Of a stretch of DNA of 64,000 nt, positions 51,280-60,546 are shown piece by piece. The notes beneath the pieces were generated by a model. That model did not search any database, was not told where the DNA came from, and saw only the letters and a list, made by a program, of their open reading frames with translations. The translations under genes and the position numbers were made by a program. Every line of letters begins with the position of its first letter. Position 1 is the first letter of the stretch. This stretch comes from Clostridia bacterium. Lineage in GTDB: Bacteria; Bacillota; Clostridia; Christensenellales; CAG-138. The stretch covers positions 8,708 to 72,707 of the forward strand of contig JAEDIC010000009.1 of NCBI GenBank assembly GCA_016292635.1, written 5' to 3'.

Positions 51280-51453
51280 ATAAAGCGAATATATCGAACT
51301 GTCCGGGATAAAACAGCATTCTTCATTGTTTTTCCTCCAAAAAATAAACTGAACTTTTATAGTTATTCGCTTGTGCTGGGGGCATCTGCACAAGACGATT
51401 TCCGGACAGAATATTTGCTTGGGGCTCTGACGATATCAGGGCTCCTTTTTTTT
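51280..51453 (+). ncRNA. Candidate structured RNA, about 175 nt
   Basis: A closing helix pairs AAGCGAATAT (51283-51292) with ATATTTGCTT (51411-51420), then CTGTCCGG (51299-51306) with CCGGACAG (51402-51409). Inside are AAAACA/TGTTTT (51310-51332) and the 7-bp hairpin CTTGTGC/GCACAAG (51370-51394). A strong terminator, GGGGCTCTGA/TCAGGGCTCC plus eight T, ends it at 51453. The size and closed rod-like ends recall 6S RNA; alternatively it is a leader attenuator for the solute-binding gene 34 bp downstream. The family is not recognised. Confidence 0.5.
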
Positions 51454-51486
51454 AATTATGCGGCATAGGATAAAGTGGAGGATTCT

Positions 51487-52575
51487 ATGCCTATGAATAA
51501 AAGACAAATCATACTATCTCTTGTGATGACGGCGCTAATGGCTGCGTTTATGGCGATATCTCCCGGATATATTGCCGGCGACCGCATGCCTCTCACGCTG
51601 CAGCGTAAGGCGGAGAACATCGAGGATTATCAGGGAATAATCACCATTTGGCACATTGTGGGATTCAAGCCCTATCAGGGCAGCTTGGGATCGTGGATGA
51701 GCAGCGCGGCGGCTCAGTTTGAAAAGAAGCACAGGGGGGTGTACTTTGAGGTGGACAGCATCACGGAAGATGAATACGATGCTCGCATCGCCCGGGGAGA
51801 GCAGCCGGATGTGTTTTCTTTTTCCCTTGGAAAGGTTTATGTGGATCAGCTGAGAGAGATGAACATGGAAATACCTGAACTTAAAGGCAACCTGTTTGGC
51901 ATAGGATGCAGTGGTGGAAAACTGTATGCGGTGCCTTATGCCGCCTCCGGATATCTGCTGATGCACAATCAGCGGCTGGTGCAGGAAATGGGCATGGATG
52001 CGGATGGTATGGCGGATATGCTGAAAAGCGGCAATGCGTCTGCCGCGGGAAACGCCGTATGCGCCTGCGTATACGGCGCTGCCGGCGAACTGCTGACGGA
52101 GGAGGATTTCCTTGAGGAAAAGGCAGCATCTGCATTTATGGACGCAAGAGCCGCAGGCGACCTTCAGCGCAAGGTGCAAAACGGCAAGGGATTTCCATTT
52201 GAGGCGGCGCCCTGCGGCAACTATTCCGACCTTGTGCAGCTGATAGGCATAAACGTTAATGCACATCCGGATAAGATGGGGTGCATATATGAGCTTATTG
52301 AGCTATGCCTTAGTCAGGAGAATCAAATGGGATTATGCGATATTGGCCTTATGCCCGCAGTTGCGGAAATTCAGCCAGACAAGGCGGACGAGGGGGCGGT
52401 TGAGCTGCTGTTTGAGGAACTTTCGGATATAGCTGCGCCAAACAGCTTTTTATATCAAACATACCGGGAACAGCTGGGGAAAAGCGCCCGTGAAGCCATG
52501 CTTGGAAGCGCCGCCGCAAAAAAGGATTTGGATTTGCGGCTTACAGAACTTGTAAGAGGGGCCGAGATACATTAA
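51487..52575 (+). CDS. Extracellular solute-binding-like protein
   Basis: The 362-residue protein has an N-terminal membrane segment (IILSLVMTALMAAFMAISPG) but no lipobox. A family-1-type solute-binding fold follows: IITIWHIVGFKPYQGSLGSW, FEKKHRGVYFEVDSITEDEY, GEQPDVFSFSLGK, GKLYAVPYAASGYLLMHNQR. No permease or ATPase genes adjoin it, so transport is not shown. The ATG is chosen for GGAGG at 5-nt spacing. The preceding RNA with its terminator may control it. Confidence 0.75.
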   Translation: MPMNKRQIILSLVMTALMAAFMAISPGYIAGDRMPLTLQRKAENIEDYQGIITIWHIVGFKPYQGSLGSWMSSAAAQFEKKHRGVYFEVDSITEDEYDARIARGEQPDVFSFSLGKVYVDQLREMNMEIPELKGNLFGIGCSGGKLYAVPYAASGYLLMHNQRLVQEMGMDADGMADMLKSGNASAAGNAVCACVYGAAGELLTEEDFLEEKAASAFMDARAAGDLQRKVQNGKGFPFEAAPCGNYSDLVQLIGINVNAHPDKMGCIYELIELCLSQENQMGLCDIGLMPAVAEIQPDKADEGAVELLFEELSDIAAPNSFLYQTYREQLGKSAREAMLGSAAAKKDLDLRLTELVRGAEIH

Positions 52576-52606
52576 AATATAAGCGAGTATATACATGGGA
52601 GGAACC

Positions 52607-53506
52607 ATGAAACAAAAACTGGAACAATGCGCCCGTGCGCTTGAAGGGTGCAGACTGATACATAACGCTCCTATGAAGGACTACACCTCCTTTAGGATAG
52701 GCGGCCCCGCGGATTTGCTGTTTATGCCACGCACAAGGGAAGAACTGTTGCTGGGACTTAATACGGCAAAGGAACTTGGCATCCCCAGAGTGGTGATGGG
52801 CAACGGAAGCAATATGCTGGTGAGCGACAAGGGCATAGAAGGCCTTGTTATTCGCATAGCCGGAGATTTTTCCGGCATAGAGTACGACGGATGCACCCAG
52901 AAGGTGCTTGCGGGCACGCTTATGTGTCTTGCCGCCAACGATGCATTGGACAATGGTCTTATGGGCCTTGAATGGGGAACGGGCATACCCGGCACTGTAG
53001 GCGGCGCAGTGGCAATGAACGCCGGTGCCTACGGCGGAGATGTAAAGCAGGTGCTGAGCAGGGTGGAGTGCCTTATAGACGGCGAGATACAGCATATACA
53101 TCCGACTGATGGCGATATGGCATACAGATACAGCAGGTTCTCTGCGCCGGAGGCGATAGTGCTTTCCGCGGAATTCAGCCTTTCGCCCGATGACGGCGGC
53201 GCAAAGGAGAGATCCAGGGATTATTGCGAAAGAAGAAAGACCAAGCAGCCGCTTTCTTATCCCAGCGCAGGCAGCACATTCAAGCGTCCCGAGGGACATT
53301 TTGCCGGGGCGCTCATCGAGCAGGCTGGTCTTAAGGGTGTGCGGGTAGGCGGCGCAGAGGTAAGCAGGCTGCACGCGGGATTTGTTATAAATGTGGGCGG
53401 AGCTACGGCTGAGGACGTTCGCATTCTGATGGAAAAGATACAGGAGGAAGTTTTCAGCCGCTTCGGCATAATGCTGGAGCCTGAGGTAAAGATGGTGGGT
53501 AGATAG
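52607..53506 (+). CDS. murB: UDP-N-acetylmuramate dehydrogenase
   Basis: MurB reduces UDP-GlcNAc-enolpyruvate to UDP-MurNAc with FAD and NADPH. The 299-residue type II enzyme starts after GGGAGGA. Motifs: YTSFRIGGPADLL, VVMGNGSNMLVSDKG, GIPGTVGGAVAMNAGAYG for FAD, the catalytic YPSAGSTFKRP with the proton-donating Ser, and LIEQAGLKGVRVGGAEVS. It precedes rapZ by 2 bp in the common murB-rapZ-whiA cluster. Confidence 0.96.
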   Translation: MKQKLEQCARALEGCRLIHNAPMKDYTSFRIGGPADLLFMPRTREELLLGLNTAKELGIPRVVMGNGSNMLVSDKGIEGLVIRIAGDFSGIEYDGCTQKVLAGTLMCLAANDALDNGLMGLEWGTGIPGTVGGAVAMNAGAYGGDVKQVLSRVECLIDGEIQHIHPTDGDMAYRYSRFSAPEAIVLSAEFSLSPDDGGAKERSRDYCERRKTKQPLSYPSAGSTFKRPEGHFAGALIEQAGLKGVRVGGAEVSRLHAGFVINVGGATAEDVRILMEKIQEEVFSRFGIMLEPEVKMVGR

Positions 53507-53508
53507 AT

Positions 53509-54387
53509 ATGCAGTTGGTTATCCTGTCCGGTATGTCTGGGGCCGGAAAAACTCAGGCACTGAAAAAATTCGAAGATACCGGCTATTTTTGCGTGGACAA
53601 CTTGCCCAGCGAAATGTGCAGGGGTCTTGTTGATCTCCTCAGCAGGGCGGTGCCGCCCGTTGAAAAAGCGGCGGTGGGCATAGACAGCCGTGAAACGCTG
53701 CTGCGTCTTAATCCAAACAAGGCGCTGAAGGAAATGGAAGAAGCGGGCATAGACTACCGCATAGTATTCCTTGACTGCCGGGATGAAGTGCTGGAGCGCA
53801 GATACAACGAAACCCGCAGGCGGCATCCACTTTCCGAGGATGTGCGCACCGGCATAAAAATGGAGCGGGAAAGGCTGGCAAGCCTTAAGGACCGTGCCAG
53901 TGTGATAATAGACACCACAAACCTAAAGCCATTGGAGCTGGGGGAAATACTGGAGCGGGAGCTTGGACTTTCAGGCCCCAATTTCCATCTGAATATAATG
54001 AGCTTCGGTTACAAGCGGGGCGTGCCCTTTGAGGCGGATATGGTATTCGATATGCGCTTTTCACCAAATCCTTTTTATGATAAGGAGCTGCGTTATCTTT
54101 GCGGCAGGGACGAGCCTGTGCGCAATTATGTGATGGCGGATGAAGCGGTAACGGGCCTTATGGACACAATAGAAAATACACTGGATACCCTGATACCCAG
54201 GTTTATTGAGCAGGACAAGCGCAGGCTGGTGGTAGCTTTCGGCTGCACCGGCGGCAGACACCGCTCGGTATGCGCGGCGGAGGAGCTGAACAGGCGCATG
54301 AAGGATAGATATTTTACAAACCTTACACATCGCGACCTTGATACCGAGGGAAGCGACATAAAGCAGAGGACTGGCGAAAGGAGCTGA
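53509..54387 (+). CDS. rapZ: RapZ family P-loop nucleotide-binding protein
   Basis: RapZ (YvcJ) is a nucleotide-binding regulator, an RNase adaptor in enterobacteria that senses amino-sugar levels; its role in Clostridia is less clear. The 292-residue protein has Walker A GMSGAGKT near the N-terminus, the VDNLPSEM motif and the C-terminal GCTGGRHRSVCAAEELNRR. whiA begins 5 bp after its stop. In many Firmicutes yvcK lies between them, but here it does not. Confidence 0.95.
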   Translation: MQLVILSGMSGAGKTQALKKFEDTGYFCVDNLPSEMCRGLVDLLSRAVPPVEKAAVGIDSRETLLRLNPNKALKEMEEAGIDYRIVFLDCRDEVLERRYNETRRRHPLSEDVRTGIKMERERLASLKDRASVIIDTTNLKPLELGEILERELGLSGPNFHLNIMSFGYKRGVPFEADMVFDMRFSPNPFYDKELRYLCGRDEPVRNYVMADEAVTGLMDTIENTLDTLIPRFIEQDKRRLVVAFGCTGGRHRSVCAAEELNRRMKDRYFTNLTHRDLDTEGSDIKQRTGERS

Positions 54388-54392
54388 AGGAT

Positions 54393-55340
54393 TTGTCCTT
54401 TTCATCCGATACCAAGGACGAACTGGTAGAAAGCTGTAAGCTTACAAATAAAGAAGAAAAACGTGCCCTGCTGTGCGGTGTTACCCATGCGGCAGGCTCA
54501 ATGACCCTGGGACGGGGCGGCGTGGGGCTTAAGTACGTTACGGAAAACACCAATGTAGCATCCCTTACGGCTAAGTTGGGAAGGGAACTATATTCCGCAA
54601 CCCCCGTAATATCCATCAGCGAAAAGGAGCGGCTGAACGCCGTGAATACCGTGGTAACCCTGTCCGGCGAAGGAGTAATGGCGCTGCTTCGGGATGCAGG
54701 GTATGCCGTGGAGGGGGATGAGGAGCTTGAGCTTGGTCATATCCCTGCCGGCCTTACGGATACCGAAGCAAAGTCAAGGTGCTTTCTCAGAGGAGTTTTT
54801 CTTGGAGCGGGTTCTGTAAACGACCCCAACAAGGGCTATCACCTGGAACTCGTATGCAAATATGAGCGTTTCGCTGCTGAACTTTGCGATATTATGGCGA
54901 TGCATGGCATAACGGCGAAGTATTTTCCGAGAAAAACCAGCTTCATAGTCTATATAAAGGATGGGGAGATGGTATCGGATTTTATTACGCTTATAGGCGC
55001 AATGAACAGCACCATAGCCTTTCAGGATGCCCGTGTGCTGCGCAGCGTAAACAATTATATCAACCGCCAGCAAAACTTTGAAGATGCCAATATGAACAAG
55101 GCTGCCGCCGCGGCGGCTCAGCAGTTGCTGGATATTGAGACCATTCGAATAAATAGAGGCCTTGAAAGCCTGTCGCCAAAGCTCAGAGAAGCGGCGGAGA
55201 TACGCATAAACAATCCCGAAGCCACCTTGGCGGAAATAGCCGAGATTGCGGGCATAAGTAAATCCGGCCTTAATCACAGGCTGGCAAAGCTGTCCGTAAT
55301 GGCACAGGAGATAAAGGATCAGGACGGGGGAAATCTATAA
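54393..55340 (+). CDS. whiA: DNA-binding protein WhiA
   Basis: WhiA combines a LAGLIDADG-type fold with a helix-turn-helix. It controls sporulation in Streptomyces and affects division and metabolism in Bacillus. The TTG start, preceded by GAAGGA, gives MSFSSDTKDELVE and 315 residues, standard for the family. The endonuclease-like half includes RCFLRGVFLGAGSVNDP, and the HTH at the end is LAEIAEIAGISKSGLNHRL. dnaE begins directly after the stop. Confidence 0.95.
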   Translation: MSFSSDTKDELVESCKLTNKEEKRALLCGVTHAAGSMTLGRGGVGLKYVTENTNVASLTAKLGRELYSATPVISISEKERLNAVNTVVTLSGEGVMALLRDAGYAVEGDEELELGHIPAGLTDTEAKSRCFLRGVFLGAGSVNDPNKGYHLELVCKYERFAAELCDIMAMHGITAKYFPRKTSFIVYIKDGEMVSDFITLIGAMNSTIAFQDARVLRSVNNYINRQQNFEDANMNKAAAAAAQQLLDIETIRINRGLESLSPKLREAAEIRINNPEATLAEIAEIAGISKSGLNHRLAKLSVMAQEIKDQDGGNL

Positions 55341-58300
55341 ATGAGCGGCTTTACCCATCTGCATGTACATACACAATACAGCTTGCTGGACGGCGCGGCC
55401 CGCATAACAGACCTTGTGGCCCGGGCGAAGGAGCTTGGCATGGAATCCCTCGCCATAACAGACCACGGCGTGATGTACGGCGTTATAGATTTTTATAAAG
55501 AATGCAAAAAGGCGGGCATAAAGCCGCTGCTGGGCATGGAAACTTATGTTGCCCCAAACCACCTTGAAAAGAGCGGCATAAGGGAAAACGCCCACCTTAT
55601 TCTCATATCAAAAAACCTGACCGGATATAAAAACCTTATGAAGCTGTCCACCATAGCTTTTATTGACGGCTTCTATTACAGGCCCCGCATCGACTATGAG
55701 CTCCTTGAGCAGTATCACGAGGGGCTTATTTGCCTTTCCGCCTGCTTGGCGGGCGATATACCCCAGCTGCTTCTTGAGCGGCGTTATGACGATGCCGTTG
55801 CCCTTGCAAAGCGGCTGAAGGATATGTTCGGTGAGGATTTTTATATAGAGCTGCAGGATCACGGCTTGTCAGAGCAGAAAGAGGTGCTGCCGCAGCTTGC
55901 CAAAATTGCTGCAGAGCTTAATATTAAGACCGTAGCCACAAATGACATTCACTATGTTAATAAAGAAGACGCGGAATCTCAGGACGTGCTGCTTTGTATA
56001 CAGACAAACAGGGTGGTTACCGACGAAAACCGCATGAAGATGTCCGCGGATGAGTTTTATCTCAAATCCGAGGACGAGATGCGCCTTGCGCTGCCTGGTT
56101 ATCCGGAGGCAATTGCCAACACGGCGGAGATAGCGGACAAATGCAATGTGGAGATAACCTTTCATGAACAGCATCTGCCCGGATTTACCGCCCCGGACGG
56201 CCTTACAAACCTTGAATATCTAACCGAGATATGCCGCAAAGGCCTGGCACGCAAGATGCCCGACGCATCTGATGAGGTAAAGGAGCGGCTGGAATACGAG
56301 ATAAGTGTCATAAGCCAGATGGGCTTTGTGGATTACTTTCTCATAGTCTGGGATTTTGTAAACTTTGCCCATGAAAACGGCATATTCGTTGGTCCGGGCC
56401 GAGGCAGCGGCGCAGGCAGCCTTGCCGCATACTCAATGGGCATAACGGATACCGACCCCATAAAATACGACCTGATTTTCGAGCGTTTCCTGAATCCTGA
56501 ACGCATATCCATGCCGGATTTCGATATTGACTTCTGCATAGAGCGCCGCCAGGAGGTGATAGATTACGTTGTGCGCAAGTACGGCGCGGATCACGTTTGC
56601 CAGATAATCACATTTGGCTCAATGGCCGCCCGCCTTGTTGTACGGGATGTGGGCCGTGCGCTGGATATGTCCTATGCGGATGTGGACAGGATAGCAAAGC
56701 TTATTCCAAATGCCCTCGGCATGACCCTAACAAAGGCGCTTGAGCTGTCCACAGAGCTGAAAACGCTATATGATGGCGAAGAAGAAGTAAAGAAGCTGAT
56801 CGACCTTTCCCTTAAGCTGGAAGGCTTGCCTCGCCACGCCTCTACCCATGCGGCAGGCGTGGTCATTTGCGCTCAGCCTACCGTTGAGTATGTACCGCTC
56901 CAGCGCAACGAGGATGCCATAACCACTCAGTTTCCCAAGGATACGGTGGAAGAACTGGGCCTGCTAAAGATGGACTTTTTGGGCCTCAGAAATCTTACCG
57001 TAATCAGGGATACCCTGGATTATATTCGTATGGGCGGCGGGGAAGTGCCGGATCTTGAGCGGATGGACAATGACGACCCGGCGGTTTATAAAATGATATC
57101 GGAGGGCGATACAGACGGCGTGTTCCAGTTGGAATCCACCGGTATGCGCCAGTTTATGATGCAGCTGAATCCGGACTGCTTCGAAGATATAATCGCCGGA
57201 ATATCACTTTTCCGTCCCGGTCCAATGGAGCAGATACCCCGGTATATCGCCGGCAAAAATGATAGAAAAAACGTAAAATACGTCCATGAAAAGCTTCGTC
57301 CCATACTCGGAAAGACCTATGGCTGTATGGTATATCAGGAGCAGGTAATGCAGATAGTTCGGGATCTTGCGGGCTATTCCTGGGGACGAAGCGATCTTGT
57401 GCGCCGCGCCATGTCCAAAAAGAAGCATGATGTGATGGCAAAGGAGCGGGAGTATTTCATTGACGGCATAGTTGAAGATGGCGTCGTTAAGGTGCCGGGC
57501 GCCGTAAGGAACGGCGTAAGCCGGGAAGTGGCGAATAAAATATTCGACGAGATGATGGATTTCGCCTCCTACGCTTTCAATAAATCCCACGCAGCGGCCT
57601 ATGCCGTGCTTGCGTACCGCACCGCATACCTTAAAAAATACTATCCGGTGGAATTTATGACCGCCCTGCTCAACAGCTTTATCGGCAAGGACATGGGCAA
57701 AATATCCGAATATGTAAATTATTGCCGTCAGCGGGGCATCGATGTTTATCCGCCGGATATTAACAAGAGCCAGGCAAAGTTTTCCGTTGAAAAGGGCAGT
57801 ATACGCTTCGGCTTTGCGGCTATTAAGAATGTAAGCGAATCCGTTACAGACCAGATAGCGGCAGAGCGGGAGAGGAACGGCCCCTTTAGGGATTTTAATG
57901 ACTTCCTGCGCCGGGGCGAGACCCTCAACAAGCGCATAGTCGAAGGCCTTATAAAGGCAGGATGCTTTGATAGCATGGGGGTTAAGCGTTCTCAGCTCAT
58001 GTCGGTATACGATAAAGCCATGACTGCCGCCGCCAACGACAGAAAACAGCGCGCCACAGGACAGATGTCCCTGTTTGACATGGCGGGTGCAAGCGAAATA
58101 GCCGAAGATACCGCTATACCGCTGCCCGAAATGGAGGAATTTGACAAAAACACCCTGCTCTTTATGGAGCGGGAGGTAATGGGCATATACATAAGCGGAC
58201 ACCCTCTGAGCGAATTCAGCGAGGAACTGAAGGGACTTGCAAGCTGTGCGGAGCTTTCCGTGGCGGATGGTCAGGGAAAGTATCAGGATAACCAAAAGGT

Positions 58301-58775
58301 GCGTTTGGGCGGCATAATAACCTCCGTGCGCACAAAGCCCGTAAAGAGCGGAAACGGCATTATGGCCTATGCCGTAATTGAGGATCTTACCGGCAGCGTG
58401 GAGCTTGCGGCCTTCCCGTCGGTATTCAATCGCTGTGCCAATAAGCTTATTGCGGATAACAAGGTAACCGTAACCGGCAAGCTTAATATGAGGGAAGATC
58501 AAAACAACACCATACTTGTGGACGATATATTTCCCCTGGAAAAGACGTCCGTATCGGCAAAGCTGTATCTAAGACTGGATATGCAGGATGCAGGGCTTTT
58601 TGACAGGGTGAAGACGGTGCTGTCACGGTTTCCCGGAAACATACCCGTAGTTCTGGTGGATGGAGCAACAAGAAAAACCATGCAGGCGCCAAGGGATTTG
58701 TATATCAACCCATCGGATGCCATAATCGATATAATGAAAGAAATGCTGGGCGAGGAGAATGTAAAGCTGAAATGA
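55341..58775 (+). CDS. dnaE: DNA polymerase III alpha subunit DnaE
   Basis: A replicative or lesion-extension polymerase. The 1144-residue protein has an N-terminal PHP domain (HLHVHTQYSLLDGA). The polymerase core has GPGRGSGAGSLAAYS and the DFDID catalytic Asp pair (about 393-397). The tandem HhH region and a C-terminal OB fold (KVRLGGIITSVRTKPV) follow. It has no proofreading exonuclease domain, so it is DnaE type, not PolC. It abuts whiA and overlaps rlmD by 4 bp. Confidence 0.97.
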   Translation: MSGFTHLHVHTQYSLLDGAARITDLVARAKELGMESLAITDHGVMYGVIDFYKECKKAGIKPLLGMETYVAPNHLEKSGIRENAHLILISKNLTGYKNLMKLSTIAFIDGFYYRPRIDYELLEQYHEGLICLSACLAGDIPQLLLERRYDDAVALAKRLKDMFGEDFYIELQDHGLSEQKEVLPQLAKIAAELNIKTVATNDIHYVNKEDAESQDVLLCIQTNRVVTDENRMKMSADEFYLKSEDEMRLALPGYPEAIANTAEIADKCNVEITFHEQHLPGFTAPDGLTNLEYLTEICRKGLARKMPDASDEVKERLEYEISVISQMGFVDYFLIVWDFVNFAHENGIFVGPGRGSGAGSLAAYSMGITDTDPIKYDLIFERFLNPERISMPDFDIDFCIERRQEVIDYVVRKYGADHVCQIITFGSMAARLVVRDVGRALDMSYADVDRIAKLIPNALGMTLTKALELSTELKTLYDGEEEVKKLIDLSLKLEGLPRHASTHAAGVVICAQPTVEYVPLQRNEDAITTQFPKDTVEELGLLKMDFLGLRNLTVIRDTLDYIRMGGGEVPDLERMDNDDPAVYKMISEGDTDGVFQLESTGMRQFMMQLNPDCFEDIIAGISLFRPGPMEQIPRYIAGKNDRKNVKYVHEKLRPILGKTYGCMVYQEQVMQIVRDLAGYSWGRSDLVRRAMSKKKHDVMAKEREYFIDGIVEDGVVKVPGAVRNGVSREVANKIFDEMMDFASYAFNKSHAAAYAVLAYRTAYLKKYYPVEFMTALLNSFIGKDMGKISEYVNYCRQRGIDVYPPDINKSQAKFSVEKGSIRFGFAAIKNVSESVTDQIAAERERNGPFRDFNDFLRRGETLNKRIVEGLIKAGCFDSMGVKRSQLMSVYDKAMTAAANDRKQRATGQMSLFDMAGASEIAEDTAIPLPEMEEFDKNTLLFMEREVMGIYISGHPLSEFSEELKGLASCAELSVADGQGKYQDNQKVRLGGIITSVRTKPVKSGNGIMAYAVIEDLTGSVELAAFPSVFNRCANKLIADNKVTVTGKLNMREDQNNTILVDDIFPLEKTSVSAKLYLRLDMQDAGLFDRVKTVLSRFPGNIPVVLVDGATRKTMQAPRDLYINPSDAIIDIMKEMLGEENVKLK

Positions 58776-60184
58776 ACCTTAGGCCGCCAATAGAAAAAAA
58801 CGACGATATCGAACTGACCATAACCGCCCTCAGCTCTGAAGGACAGGGTATAGGTCGTATTGATGGCTATGCGGTTTTCGTGCCATATGCTCTTGCCGGC
58901 GAGCGGGTGCGGGCTCATGTTATAAAGGTTACTTCCGGCTATGCCGTTGCAAAGCTTACTGACATACTGGAAAAATCAGCCGACCGTACGGAAAATACCT
59001 GCCCGTCGTATCCCAAATGCGGCGGATGCACATTGCGGCATCTTGCCTATCCTGCCCAGCTTGAGGCAAAGACCGCTCAGGTGAGGGATGCGCTTATTCG
59101 CCTTGGCAAATTTGACGCGCCGGCGGTTCTGCCCTGTATAGGCATGGATGATCCGACGCACTATCGCAACAAAGGCAGCTTTCCAATGGGTTACGGTGAA
59201 AGCTTTAAGGTGACGCCCGGATTTTTTGCGCAGCGCAGCCATAGGCTAATACCTGTGGAAAGCTGCGAAATACAGTCTCCTGAGGTAATGGCTGTTACCG
59301 CGGTCGTGGCGGAATGGGCAAATATGTACGGTATTCCACCATATGATGAATACAGCAGAACAGGCGCGCTTCGCCATGTCATGGCTCGCTCATCGGAGGA
59401 AGGGGTTCTTGCGCTGGTTGTAACCACGGGCAGACTACCCCATTCCAATGAACTGGTGGAAGCGCTTAAGAGAAGTATACCCCGCCTCGTGGGCGTGGTA
59501 CACAACATAAACTCAAAGGACACCAATGTAATACTTGGCGATAAATTTATTACCCTCTGGGGAAACGACAGGCTGAATACCCGAATTGCGGGACACAGCT
59601 TCAGCGCTTCCATGGCTTCTTTTCTGCAGGTGAATCCCATACAGACAGAAAAGCTGTACGGCTGTGCGCTTGAATTTCTTTCACCGAACGGAGATGAGCG
59701 GGTGGCAGATGTATACTGCGGCGTCGGCACCATGACCCTTATGCTTGCGGAGCACTGCGCCTATGTTACAGGCATAGAATGCGTACCTGCCGCCATTGCG
59801 GACGCTAAAGCAAACGCCGCAAAAAACGGCATATCAAACGTAGAATTTATATGCGACACGGCAGAATCCGCTCTGCCAACGCTTGTGGAGGAGGGCATGC
59901 GGCTTGACGCTGCCGTGATAGATCCGCCCCGCAAGGGCTGCGAAAGGCCTGCGCTGGACGCTCTGGCAGATAGCGGGGTGGAGCGCATAGTATACGTTTC
60001 CTGCAACCCTGCCACAATGGCCCGTGACTGCCGGGTGCTTGCGGACAGAGGCTATGAGCTTATCAAAGCACAGCCTGTGGATATGTTTCCAAATACACAC
60101 CACGTGGAGACGGTATGTCTTTTGTCCAAACTAAATTTCGAACACCATATAGAAGCCGAAGTGAAGATGGAGAGCTGTATTTGA
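58772..60184 (+). CDS. rlmD: 23S rRNA (uracil-5-)-methyltransferase, RlmD/RumA family
   Basis: It methylates a uracil of 23S rRNA at C5. The 470-residue protein has an N-terminal TRAM domain, the Fe-S cluster cysteines in CPSYPKCGGCTLRHLAYPAQ, and the SAM loop VADVYCGVGTMTLMLAEHC. The catalytic VSCNPATMARDCRVL carries the nucleophilic Cys, and the chain ends normally at THHVETVCLLSKL. The last residues (EVKMESCI) are followed by a decayed C-terminal extension that many clostridial homologues still carry. Confidence 0.93.
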   Translation: MNLRPPIEKNDDIELTITALSSEGQGIGRIDGYAVFVPYALAGERVRAHVIKVTSGYAVAKLTDILEKSADRTENTCPSYPKCGGCTLRHLAYPAQLEAKTAQVRDALIRLGKFDAPAVLPCIGMDDPTHYRNKGSFPMGYGESFKVTPGFFAQRSHRLIPVESCEIQSPEVMAVTAVVAEWANMYGIPPYDEYSRTGALRHVMARSSEEGVLALVVTTGRLPHSNELVEALKRSIPRLVGVVHNINSKDTNVILGDKFITLWGNDRLNTRIAGHSFSASMASFLQVNPIQTEKLYGCALEFLSPNGDERVADVYCGVGTMTLMLAEHCAYVTGIECVPAAIADAKANAAKNGISNVEFICDTAESALPTLVEEGMRLDAAVIDPPRKGCERPALDALADSGVERIVYVSCNPATMARDCRVLADRGYELIKAQPVDMFPNTHHVETVCLLSKLNFEHHIEAEVKMESCI

Positions 60185-60411
60185 CTGATGCGGATAAAAA
60201 GGCTACCTATCAGTAAATTAATGATTGTGTGATGGAGCATACCGGATTTGAGGTCGGCAGACTGTATCTCGCTCAGGTGAAGCAGAAATGCGGAATTGTT
60301 GAGCGGAAGAATAACAATAAGCCAAAGTCTGAGAATGCCAAGCAGCCCCAATGTACGTCGGAGAGGGAAAAGGCAATCAAAGAAGCGTTGGGGTATTCTC
60401 GGATGATTTGA
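60185..60411 (+). pseudogene. Decayed C-terminal extension of rlmD
   Basis: In a frame shifted from rlmD, the DNA still reads LTDADKKATYQ, a TAA stop, then MEHTGFEVGRLYLAQVKQKC ... KEALGYSRMI. This resembles the C-terminal module attached to many Firmicutes RlmD proteins. One base lost near 60175 ends the enzyme early, and a second lesion (TAA at 60214) interrupts the module. The 60-codon frame left (60229-60411) has no ribosome-binding site and is unlikely to be a gene. Confidence 0.7.
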
Positions 60412-60486
60412 TGCTATCATTTTGAAGAAAAGCACGGTTGAAGATGAAGCCATCTGAAAGGATAACTTCATCTTTCGAAAAACATA

Positions 60487-60533
60487 TTGATTTTTTTTGA
60501 TTTAAGGCATATAATATATCAAAAAATATTGAT
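60487..60533 (+). promoter_or_regulatory. Promoter and ArsR-type operator
   Basis: TTGATT, exactly 17 bp, then TATAAT form a strong promoter. Just downstream (60518-60533) is ATCAAAAAATATTGAT, an inverted repeat ATCAA-N6-TTGAT, of the kind bound by ArsR-type repressors. Autoregulation is inferred. Confidence 0.75.
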
Positions 60534-60546
60534 TTGAGGTGAGCCC

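Noticed and set aside
51282..51368. Alternative pairing of AAGCGAAT with ATTCGCTT, which would make a pseudoknot
   Set aside because: The same 5' strand pairs over 10 bp with ATATTTGCTT to continue the closing helix, which is more parsimonious. The alternative could still be a switching state.
57204..58502. 432-codon open frame on the minus strand
   Set aside because: Antisense to dnaE, without start signals or motifs; a shadow of the real gene.
60229..60411. Independent 60-codon gene after rlmD
   Set aside because: Its translation continues a module that begins before it in the same frame and is cut by a stop. It has no ribosome-binding site and fits a pseudogene tail better.
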